A stretch of DNA of 57,980 nucleotides, from assembly GCA_005223185.1 (NCBI GenBank), contig NJBN01000015.1, forward strand, positions 1 to 57,980, read 5' to 3'. This document shows, in pieces, positions 1 to 6,757 of the stretch (positions are counted from its first letter, which is position 1; every line of letters starts with the position of its first letter). The position numbers were made by a program, and so were the translations under genes. Under the pieces are notes generated by a model. The model did no database searches and had not been told where the DNA came from. It worked only from the letters and a program-made list of their open reading frames with translations. The DNA comes from a candidate division LCP-89 bacterium B3_LCP (GTDB taxonomy: Bacteria > Electryoneota > B3-LCP).

Positions 1-1
1 G

Positions 2-127
2 GACCGCATGGGATCAGATTAGCAGATTTTCAAAGAACAATTGAATTGCTGATCCACGCTATCTTAGTATTCGTATCTCCAAAGAGATTATGTTATGTCC
101 GGTAATAAATATTCTCGGACAGACTCG
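2..127. repeat. 126 bp terminal inverted repeat, left copy
   Basis: Bases 2-127 are the exact reverse complement of 57855-57980. Just inside the exact match the two sides stay loosely similar (CCAGGAATGAC here, GCAGGGATGAC on the other side), which suggests a real dispersed repeat that has diverged and not only an assembly overlap. No coding capacity is evident. It probably marks where assembly stopped at a multicopy repeat. A linear-element terminus is less likely because the genes inside are housekeeping genes. Confidence 0.9.
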
Positions 128-159
128 CAAGCCAGGAATGACATTTCTAAGGCTCGTTG

Positions 160-225
160 CGTCAGGTCTTAGACGCCGAAGGCGGGGATCCTGTCCGTCA
201 GCCGACGGACTGATGTGACCTGACG
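160..225. repeat. branched palindromic repeat (family shared with 24582-24623)
   Basis: Outer arms CGTCAGGTC and GACCTGACG are perfect complements. Inside lie two smaller hairpins, CGCC-gaa-GGCG and GTCCGTC-agcc-GACGGAC. The outer arms plus the flanking TT and GATGT match the repeat at 24582-24623, which carries a different inner hairpin. This resembles REP/BIME-type intergenic repeats. Function is unknown. Confidence 0.75.
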
Positions 226-249
226 TTTTCTCGTCTTTCTGGTTGTCGG

Positions 250-326
250 AACCACGGATGAACGCGGATGTCGCAGATTGCACGGATTATCCGCGTTATC
301 TGTGTTATCCGTGTTCATCCGTGGTT
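250..326. repeat. inverted repeat with AACCACGGATGAAC arms
   Basis: The arms AACCACGGATGAACGCGGAT and ATCCGTGTTCATCCGTGGTT are near-perfect reverse complements around a short spacer that is itself made of degenerate GGATTATCCG units. This type of CGGAT-rich palindromic repeat is common between genes in environmental genomes. No reading frame through it looks real. Confidence 0.8.
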
Positions 327-377
327 CTGATGATTTTGCTGCTTTCCCCTGCTGTCATAGTGCAACAATGGAAAAAG

Positions 378-414
378 CTGAACCACTGATTACGCTGATT
401 ACTCTGATTTATTG
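378..414. repeat. degenerate short tandem unit (TGATTACGC-like)
   Basis: The sequence is built from drifting copies of a roughly 10 nt unit (TGATTACGC, TGATTACTC, TGATTTATT). It sits with the other repeats in the first 470 bases. The 1-467 stretch as a whole holds repeats only and no gene I can support. Confidence 0.5.
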
Positions 415-467
415 GCGGCCTATGTCCCGACAAGTCGGGACTTGTCTTCCCCACTTGACGAATGTAT

Positions 468-1316
468 TTAGTCGAAATTTCTGAGAAGATTCTCAAGCGT
501 GTGCCTTCTCCGTTTGCTTAGCGGCATTCTATGGGACCTATCTCCCTGTTCATGTACTCTTATATTCCTCTTCTGTTTATTTATCAGCGTTTGCTGGAAC
601 TTATCTCGGTCGGTCAATACCCTATATATCTCTCTGGTATATAAAGATTTAACCCCTTTAATATACAACAAGACCATTGTTACAAATGCTAAACCGAATA
701 TTAAATTTAGAGTCACAAGTATTTTTAATGTAGAGTCATAAACGGTTTTTTCCTCTAATGAGGTGAAATCGATTTCTTTTCGCACTTTTAGGTCTACTGC
801 CTTAGCTATCATATCCCATTCTTGAAAGAGAGCAGAGGCTATTAAAGTATCCGGCAGATCCACAATGTATACGTCAACCTTGATGTAATCTCCCTCATTA
901 AAGACACCTAATCCACTAATATCTATTTTGCGATTGGTTGAATCAGTGTATGTTTCCTTATTATATTTAAGTAGTGGGGAAGCCTCTGATATTCTTGCTT
1001 CAGTTACTATCATTCCCTCTGGAAATAGGATTGTTGGACCTGATTCAAATTCCGCTATTCCTTTAGACCCAGAATTTAAAATTTTCCATGAAACTTTGAG
1101 TATATTTCTCACTGGTATGTCTTTATAAATAAGACTAAGATCAGAAAGTTCACTTTCAAGGTTGGAACCAACAGTGATCCAACTGTCAAGCTTAAAAGTA
1201 ATTTCAGTTTTGTCTTCCCCAATGAGTAAAACTATATAGCCCGTAAAGATACCTATAAGCAAAGGTATAATGATAATTGAGGCAGTTTTTAAACTGATAT
1301 TTTTTACTTTCGACAC
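468..1316 (-). CDS. hypothetical membrane protein with two transmembrane segments
   Basis: I do not recognise this 282-residue protein. Residues about 10-33 form a hydrophobic N-terminal segment (IIIIPLLIGIFTGYIVLLIG) and residues about 198-222 form a second one, so residues 35-195 probably lie outside the membrane. The C-terminus is a basic, Lys/Arg-rich cytoplasmic tail. The start is a GTG with AGGGAG about 8 nt upstream, which supports a real gene. Base composition is visibly more AT-rich than the hem genes next door. The gene is enclosed by dispersed repeats on both sides (1-467 and 1508-1642), which suggests transfer or insertion as a unit. It faces the same way as the hem operon, but the repeat block makes co-transcription doubtful. 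Confidence 0.6.
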   Translation of the reverse strand: MSKVKNISLKTASIIIIPLLIGIFTGYIVLLIGEDKTEITFKLDSWITVGSNLESELSDLSLIYKDIPVRNILKVSWKILNSGSKGIAEFESGPTILFPEGMIVTEARISEASPLLKYNKETYTDSTNRKIDISGLGVFNEGDYIKVDVYIVDLPDTLIASALFQEWDMIAKAVDLKVRKEIDFTSLEEKTVYDSTLKILVTLNLIFGLAFVTMVLLYIKGVKSLYTREIYRVLTDRDKFQQTLINKQKRNIRVHEQGDRSHRMPLSKRRRHTLENLLRNFD

Positions 1317-1507
1317 TTCTAAATCTCCCTAAATTGTAAAGATTCTCATACTTAGCCAACATCCCCAATTTTTTTACATCAGGTCCTGTCCGTCTGTTGA
1401 TGAATGTGAACTCTGGCTTAATCCAATAGCCAACAGAATGAATTCTGTTGCTCAAATTCTTGTAGAAAAAGTCTCTGAAGAGACTAGTGCGCTGTCCAGC
1501 AGCAATA

Positions 1508-1642
1508 GTAGGTTGGGTTAAGCGTAGCGAACCCAACAATTTATATCACATCACCTTACATCAACGGTAGCGCATACATTTCAAAACATAAGTTGTTGGG
1601 TTGCGTCCCGATTTCATCGTGATTTGACTTAACCCAACCTAC
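1508..1642. repeat. 135 bp MITE-like element with 15 bp perfect terminal inverted repeats
   Basis: The ends GTAGGTTGGGTTAAG (1508-1522) and CTTAACCCAACCTAC (1628-1642) are perfect complements. A second, inner pair (GAACCCAACAA near 1529 and TTGTTGGGTTGC near 1591) nests within. There is no ORF inside. GTAGGTTGGGTT-type palindromes are widespread in environmental bacterial genomes. One end overlaps the 3' end of hemB, and the TAG at 1639-1641 serves as the hemB stop codon. Confidence 0.8.
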
Positions 1643-2616
1643 CTTCTGCCTTCTAACCACCCCGCCACATCCCTTGCATGATAGGTTAAGATCAGATCCG
1701 CACCAGCGCGTTTGATGCCGGTCAGTATCTCCATGACGATCTGGCGTTCATCAATCATCCCCGCGTTAGCTGCTGCCTTGACCATAGAATATTCTCCGCT
1801 GACATTAAACGCAGCTATGGGCAGATCGGTGATCTGCCGGACGCTACTGATAACGTCCAGAAAAGCCAGCGCCGGCTTGACCATGATAATATCAGCGCCC
1901 TCTTCCAGGTCCAGTTCAACTTCGCGAAAAGCTTCGCGTTCGTTGGCGGGATCCATCTGGTAGCCCTTGCGGTCGCCGAATTCCGGCGCTGAACCGGCAG
2001 CTTCCCTGAACGGTCCATAGAACGATGAGGCGTACTTGACGCTGTAAGCCATTATAGCCCTGTCGGTGAATCCGGAATTGTCGAGTTCATCTCTGATGAA
2101 GCCGACGCGCCCGTCCATCATGTCAGAAGGAGCCACTACGTCAGCGCCAGCTTTGACGAAACTCACCGCCTGGCGCGCCAGCAGATCCAACGTAGCATCG
2201 TTGTCCACTTCGCCGTCTTTGATGACACCGCAGTGACCGTGATCGGTGTACTCGCACAGGCAGACGTCAGCCATGACGATCATCTCAGGAACGGCTTTCT
2301 TGATCTTACGCACTGCCTGCTGAATCACACCATCCTCTTCCCATGAAGCAGATCCTAAAGCATCTTTGCTGTCCGGTATACCGAAGAGGATAACTGCCGG
2401 AATCCCCGCTGCGAATGCCTTTGACGCCTCTTCTGCTGCTCTCGATGGATTGTATCTGAACACACCCGGCATGGCGTCTATCGCTTCATCCTTCCCCTTG
2501 GATTTGACGAACATGGGCCAGATCAGGTCATCAGTGCTCAAGGTTGTCTCCCTGACCATGCGGCGCAGAGTCTCCGTGCGGCGTAATCTGCGCGGGCGTT
2601 CTGTTGGAAATGCCAT
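1639..2616 (-). CDS. hemB: delta-aminolevulinic acid dehydratase (porphobilinogen synthase)
   Basis: HemB condenses two 5-aminolevulinate molecules into porphobilinogen in the cytoplasm, the second committed step of tetrapyrrole synthesis. The 325-residue length is normal. Visible signatures are the zinc-site cysteines Cys119, Cys121 and Cys129 in ADVCLCEYTDHGHCG, the first active-site lysine Lys194 (YSVKYAS) and the Schiff-base lysine Lys247 (MVKPAL). An AAGGAAG ribosome site precedes the ATG. It is the last gene of the minus-strand hem operon and follows the carbonic anhydrase by 38 nt. The stop codon lies inside the end of the MITE-like repeat at 1508-1642, so the repeat may have set the present C-terminus. 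Family assignment is very secure. Confidence 0.97.
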   Translation of the reverse strand: MAFPTERPRRLRRTETLRRMVRETTLSTDDLIWPMFVKSKGKDEAIDAMPGVFRYNPSRAAEEASKAFAAGIPAVILFGIPDSKDALGSASWEEDGVIQQAVRKIKKAVPEMIVMADVCLCEYTDHGHCGVIKDGEVDNDATLDLLARQAVSFVKAGADVVAPSDMMDGRVGFIRDELDNSGFTDRAIMAYSVKYASSFYGPFREAAGSAPEFGDRKGYQMDPANEREAFREVELDLEEGADIIMVKPALAFLDVISSVRQITDLPIAAFNVSGEYSMVKAAANAGMIDERQIVMEILTGIKRAGADLILTYHARDVAGWLEGRR

Positions 2617-2654
2617 ATTATCTTCCTTAATATTATTGTCTTGACAGTTGGCAG

Positions 2655-3233
2655 CTATTCTGTTATGATCTCCACTTCGCCGTTCTCCAGCCGGTAATAT
2701 CCACCAATGATCTTCAGCTTGCCTTCTGAAATGAACTTTGTCAGGATCGGTTGGGAATTGCGCAGTTTCTCTACCACCAGCTTGACGTTCTCTTTAGCAA
2801 CATTGTCCTGTAGATTTCCAGGCTGTTTCTTCGCCTCTTCTATCACCGGTTTGATTTTATCCATAACACTGCCTATATGACCCTTAAAATCCGATTCGCT
2901 AATGGCAAATTTGATGGCGCCACAATTTTCATGACCCAGCACCATGATCAACTGCACGCCGAATTCTTCCACGGCGATTTCCATACTGCCCACAGCCACG
3001 TCGTCCGTCACGTTGCCAGCGGTACGCACAATGAACAGATCTCCAATACCCCTGTCAAAGATGATTTCCGGCGGAGTGCGGGAATCAGAACAGGTCAATA
3101 CAATAGCGAAAGGTTCCTGCCCGGAAACAACTTCCCTGCGCCTCGCTTCCGTCTGATTGGGGTGAGTTAAATTGTTCTGGGTGAACCGCGTATTTCCCTT
3201 TTTTAGTGACTTCAAAGCTTCATCTGCGTTCAT
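2655..3233 (-). CDS. beta-class carbonic anhydrase
   Basis: This enzyme interconverts CO2 and bicarbonate with a zinc ion. The 192-residue protein shows the beta-class zinc ligands Cys48, His101 and Cys104 (CSDSR and GHENCGA) and the Asp50-Arg52 dyad. There is no signal peptide, so it should act in the cytoplasm. Its ATG overlaps the stop of the upstream cobA-hemD fusion by 4 nt (ATGA), so it is translationally coupled inside the tetrapyrrole operon. That is an unusual place for a carbonic anhydrase. In a cell that fixes CO2 through CODH/acetyl-CoA synthase, the enzyme could serve inorganic-carbon supply. Its link to tetrapyrrole synthesis is not evident from sequence. Confidence 0.95.
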   Translation of the reverse strand: MNADEALKSLKKGNTRFTQNNLTHPNQTEARRREVVSGQEPFAIVLTCSDSRTPPEIIFDRGIGDLFIVRTAGNVTDDVAVGSMEIAVEEFGVQLIMVLGHENCGAIKFAISESDFKGHIGSVMDKIKPVIEEAKKQPGNLQDNVAKENVKLVVEKLRNSQPILTKFISEGKLKIIGGYYRLENGEVEIITE

Positions 3234-4789
3234 GCTTTTTCCTTGGTATTATTGACGATTGCTTCTACTAATCCTGCAACGGAATACGTTTCCGCTATCA
3301 CGTTCACTTCAATTCCAGCCACTTCTGCGATCTGGGCTGTCACGGGTCCTATGGCAGCCACGACAGCCTTTTTAGTAAGCTGAAGCGCCCGTTCTTTCCC
3401 CAACATCTCCAGCAAGCCATTCACCGTCGAACCACTGGTAAAGGTGATGACGTCGGGTGGATTCTCTCTCAGTAGGGCTTTCATCCCATCATCCCAAACA
3501 GCGGTGGAAGTACGGTACACCTGCAGTGGTATAACTTGCGCCTTTACAGCTTCCAAGGAACGTTCCACCGTGTCGTCACCCAAATTGCCCCGCACCCGGA
3601 TCACACGGCTGTCTTTTCCGGCGATGCGCTTGGATAGTTCCTTTGCCAAGGTCTTAGTTGTCGCTTCCGTAGGGATGAAATCTGCGGGTAAATCCATCTC
3701 CTGCAACGCGCGCGCCGTGCCTGTACCAACAGCGGCGATACTGAAATTGCCGATGCTACGATAGTCGTATCCTCCTTCACGCAGCTGTTGGAAGAAATAG
3801 CTCACTCCATTCTCACTGGTAAACACCAGCCAGTGATCACCATTGTTATCGCTCCGGTTCTGCGCAGATTTGAAGATAGTCTTTAGCTCTTTCCATTGCT
3901 TTATATCCACATGTTCGGTAATGGAAATTGTCGGTAGAGGCAGCACTTCCGCTCCGTATGAACGAAGCTCTTCATACATAGCCTGCGCTTGGCTGGCAGG
4001 GCGCGTAACCATGACTTTATTCCCCGAAAGGAACCCCTTACCGAACCATGAGAGTTCATCAGCTAAAGCGACCGTGTCTCCTATGACAAACAGACTGGGA
4101 GGTTGGACGTCTGCGTCTTTAGCAAGTGTAGGTAAATACTGCAACTCTCCTCTGATAGTCCGCTGCATTCCTGTAGTACCGCGTTCGATCAATGCCGCGG
4201 CAGTCGTTGGTTTCATCCCTCCAGCGATTAGTTTGTCAACGACAGAAGGTAACTGTTTAACGCCCATATACCCCACGATTGAACCGTTGCGAACTTTACC
4301 CAACCAATCCCAGGGAACCTGCTTATCCTGCTTGCCATCTGCTTCATGGGCTGTTACGAATATGGTAAAAACGGATGTACTTCGATGCGTAATGGGAATG
4401 CCAGCATAGGCAGAACCGGCTGCGCCAGCGGTTATGCCAGGGACGATTTCAAAAGGAATGCCTTTATTCTTCAGATACAGCGCTTCTTCGCCGCCGCGAC
4501 CGAACATTAAAGGATCACCGCCTTTTAAGCGCACAACTTTGAGTCCTTTTCCCACCAGATCAACTAGCAAATCGTTGATTTTATCTTGTGGTAGAGAATG
4601 CTTCCCTGCAGATTTGCCCACGTAATATCGTTGAACTTTTAGCGGTAGAGTAACCACCAGCTCCAGTGGAACCAGCCGATCATAAACGACGGCTTCGCAA
4701 CCCAGCAACAACCGCTTTCCCTTTACTGTGATCAGTTCCGGATCGCCGGGACCCGCGCCGACTAAGTAAACCTTCCCTTTATTTGCCAT
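3230..4789 (-). CDS. cobA-hemD: fused uroporphyrinogen-III C-methyltransferase / uroporphyrinogen-III synthase
   Basis: Residues 1 to about 245 are an SAM-dependent uroporphyrinogen-III methyltransferase (VGAGPGDPELIT near residue 10, RLKGGDPLMFGRGGEE near 87, GITAGAAGSAYAGIPITHR near 119). It makes precorrin-2 for siroheme and corrinoids. Residues about 255-515 are a HemD-type synthase that closes the uroporphyrinogen III ring (VMVTRPASQA, then VFTSENGV and ITFTSGSTVNGL). Both domains look complete at 519 residues. The CobA-HemD fusion is known in clostridia and other anaerobes. The gene overlaps hemC by 11 nt and the carbonic anhydrase by 4 nt. It sits at the branch between heme and corrinoid synthesis, and corrinoid is needed by the AcsCD protein encoded further on. 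Confidence 0.95.
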   Translation of the reverse strand: MANKGKVYLVGAGPGDPELITVKGKRLLLGCEAVVYDRLVPLELVVTLPLKVQRYYVGKSAGKHSLPQDKINDLLVDLVGKGLKVVRLKGGDPLMFGRGGEEALYLKNKGIPFEIVPGITAGAAGSAYAGIPITHRSTSVFTIFVTAHEADGKQDKQVPWDWLGKVRNGSIVGYMGVKQLPSVVDKLIAGGMKPTTAAALIERGTTGMQRTIRGELQYLPTLAKDADVQPPSLFVIGDTVALADELSWFGKGFLSGNKVMVTRPASQAQAMYEELRSYGAEVLPLPTISITEHVDIKQWKELKTIFKSAQNRSDNNGDHWLVFTSENGVSYFFQQLREGGYDYRSIGNFSIAAVGTGTARALQEMDLPADFIPTEATTKTLAKELSKRIAGKDSRVIRVRGNLGDDTVERSLEAVKAQVIPLQVYRTSTAVWDDGMKALLRENPPDVITFTSGSTVNGLLEMLGKERALQLTKKAVVAAIGPVTAQIAEVAGIEVNVIAETYSVAGLVEAIVNNTKEKA

Positions 4790-5714
4790 CTCTTAAAAGA
4801 TCCTTCGCTCCCTGTGAGATTAAATTTTTCGCTATGCGCCTGCCTAAGATTTCAGCATCATCTGCTGATTTAACTTCCCCAGACGATCGGATTGCATTCC
4901 TACCTTCAATATCGAGAACTACAGCGTCCATTTTTAAACTACTGTCCTCCCACCGAGCCCAACCACCAATCGGGAGGCTACACCCTGCCTGCAATGTTGA
5001 TAACAGGACTCTTTCGGCATTCAGTGCAGTGTGATCCATCCGGGAATCTATCTTGCGCGCTATTTCCATGATGTTATTGTCGTCCTTTCGTACTTCCAAT
5101 GCTAATGCTCCCTGTCCGGATGCCGGGATGAATTCATAAGGACTAAGGACCTGAGTTATGTGATCTTCCAACCCTAATCTTAGCAATCCCGCACGCGCCA
5201 GAATTATCGCATCGAATTCTCCTTCATGCAGCTTCCGTAATCTGGTATCGATGTTTCCGCGAACGTCAACGAATTCGGCTGCAGGAGCCATCATCTTCAC
5301 CAATGCCCGGCGGCGCGGAGAACCGGTGGCAAGTTTCGTCCCTGGAGGTAAGCTCCCCAGTTCAATGTTATCTTTGGAGATCAACACATCTTCAACCGGC
5401 GCACGTTCCGGTACGGCAGCTATACAGTATGCTTCGTCTAATACTGAAGGCATATCCTTGGCGCTGTGCACGGCGATATCTATTCTGCCATCAGATAAGG
5501 CACTTTCCAGTTCTTTGATAAATACACCGCGTCCTTCAAAACCAGCTAACGGCGTTTGCCGGTCATGATCACCTTGCGTTTTAATGGGAAATAATTCGAA
5601 TTGAACTTCCGGTGATACTGCCTTAAGTTTCTCCAGGACAGCGCCTGCCTGCGCCAGGGAAAGCTTGCTGCCTCGAGCGCCCACTTTTACTAACAATGGT
5701 TGTCCGTCAGCCAT
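4779..5714 (-). CDS. hemC: porphobilinogen deaminase (hydroxymethylbilane synthase)
   Basis: HemC joins four porphobilinogen units into hydroxymethylbilane. The 311-residue protein carries the dipyrromethane cofactor attachment cysteine Cys245 (LQAGCSLPIGG), the catalytic Asp87 in HSAKDMPS, the substrate-binding GSPRR at 131-135 and RGNIDTRL near 152. Length is typical. It overlaps its neighbours at both ends (8 nt with the upstream dehydrogenase and 11 nt with cobA-hemD), so the operon is read as one unit. No hemA or hemL gene is in the window; these precursor steps must be encoded elsewhere. Confidence 0.97.
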   Translation of the reverse strand: MADGQPLLVKVGARGSKLSLAQAGAVLEKLKAVSPEVQFELFPIKTQGDHDRQTPLAGFEGRGVFIKELESALSDGRIDIAVHSAKDMPSVLDEAYCIAAVPERAPVEDVLISKDNIELGSLPPGTKLATGSPRRRALVKMMAPAAEFVDVRGNIDTRLRKLHEGEFDAIILARAGLLRLGLEDHITQVLSPYEFIPASGQGALALEVRKDDNNIMEIARKIDSRMDHTALNAERVLLSTLQAGCSLPIGGWARWEDSSLKMDAVVLDIEGRNAIRSSGEVKSADDAEILGRRIAKNLISQGAKDLLRDGK

Positions 5715-6360
5715 TATCCTCTTCCAGCCATTTCAGCCATAGATCATAAGGCGGTTCCGATTCTGACCATTGCATCCACTGCTCCGCATCGCAGGAGACC
5801 AGTTTTTCGTATGCTCTCTCTTTTACTGAACTATCCTTCGAGTTTCTGCGTACGAATTCACGAAACTTCACCAGTAATTCCGGCTTGTCTAAAAGATGTG
5901 AACTTTCCAGGAATTCTTCCAACTTCTCCCGCAGAGCCTTGGTGAAAAAGGGCGCCTTCCCCGCAGAACTGATCGCCAGCGTCATTATACCCTTACGGAT
6001 GATGGAAGGAAAAATAACCATGCACAATTCCGGCTGATCAACTACATTTACGGGGATACCATGCTGTTCACATTCGTTATAGATCTGACGGTTCAAACCA
6101 GAGTCATTCGTAGTGGCGATAACCAGACGGTAGAAGGAAACTTCGCCCACTTCGTACTTGCGACATAACCAGACGCATTCATCCGGTTTCAATAGTTGCT
6201 TGAGTTCAGGGTGTATCTGCGGTGAGACGACGGTGACTTTAGCTCCGGCAATTAATAACTGTTCCACTTTGCGCAGAGCTACTCTGCCGCCACCGACAAC
6301 GAGACATGCCTGATCATTCAGGTTGAAGAACAGGGGCAGATAAGTCGTTACTGATTTCAT
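5707..6360 (-). CDS. precorrin-2 dehydrogenase (siroheme synthase N-domain type)
   Basis: This NAD-dependent enzyme oxidises precorrin-2 to sirohydrochlorin for siroheme and possibly corrinoid synthesis. The Rossmann motif ACLVVGGGRVALRKVEQLL and the phrase VVDQPELCMVIFPSIIRKG, followed by AISSAGKAPFFTKALREKLE, are typical of the CysG N-terminal/Met8 family. I chose the ATG at 6358-6360 (MKSVTTYLPLFF), giving 217 residues. A TTG 39 nt upstream would add a short non-conserved extension. It is the first gene of the hem operon and overlaps hemC by 8 nt. Whether it also chelates iron, as Met8p does, cannot be seen. Confidence 0.9.
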   Translation of the reverse strand: MKSVTTYLPLFFNLNDQACLVVGGGRVALRKVEQLLIAGAKVTVVSPQIHPELKQLLKPDECVWLCRKYEVGEVSFYRLVIATTNDSGLNRQIYNECEQHGIPVNVVDQPELCMVIFPSIIRKGIMTLAISSAGKAPFFTKALREKLEEFLESSHLLDKPELLVKFREFVRRNSKDSSVKERAYEKLVSCDAEQWMQWSESEPPYDLWLKWLEEDNG

Positions 6361-6506
6361 GAGAATTCTAAGTGATATATTGGCGAATATACAATACAAC
6401 CTTTGTCTTGGCTATTGTATGGGCAGTTGGGATTGAAAATATTGCTTGCGGAATTCTCTATATTTTACAGCAAAATATGCCAAAAATCAAGGAGAAGGAG
6501 CTCTAA

Positions 6507-6659
6507 GTGCCGACCATTACTCTATCGCGCGGATCGAAAAAGTGGAGGTCAGGCTTTGGCGGAAGGATCAACTGGGAAGGTTTGCACGAGAGGATCATTG
6601 ATGCTGTCGCTTATGTGAAGAGCGTGGCGGAGGGAAAGGATAATCTGGCGTCCGTGTAA
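6507..6659 (+). CDS. possible small protein, 50 residues
   Basis: A short frame starts at GTG with a strong purine-rich ribosome site (AAGGAGAAGGAG) about 6 nt upstream. It would encode a 50-residue basic protein that begins PTITLSRGSKKWRSGFGG and ends in a helix-like stretch (ERIIDAVAYVKSVAEG). I recognise no family. It lies between the divergently transcribed hem operon and the end of pyk. The good ribosome site and protein-like C-terminal half are the only support; it could be chance. Confidence 0.35.
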   Translation: MPTITLSRGSKKWRSGFGGRINWEGLHERIIDAVAYVKSVAEGKDNLASV

Positions 6660-6757
6660 GGGGAGACTTTCTTTGGAACGGTTTGCCAACAGACTCTTGT
6701 TTACCGTCGCAGACGGATGTTCTATAGCACTTCTATACAGTGTTAATTCGTTAACAT

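Noticed and set aside
1204-1539. A 111-codon minus-strand frame overlapping the start of the membrane-protein gene
   Set aside because: Most of it runs through the MITE-like repeat and spacer sequence, and it overlaps a gene with a better ribosome site. It has no recognisable protein features.
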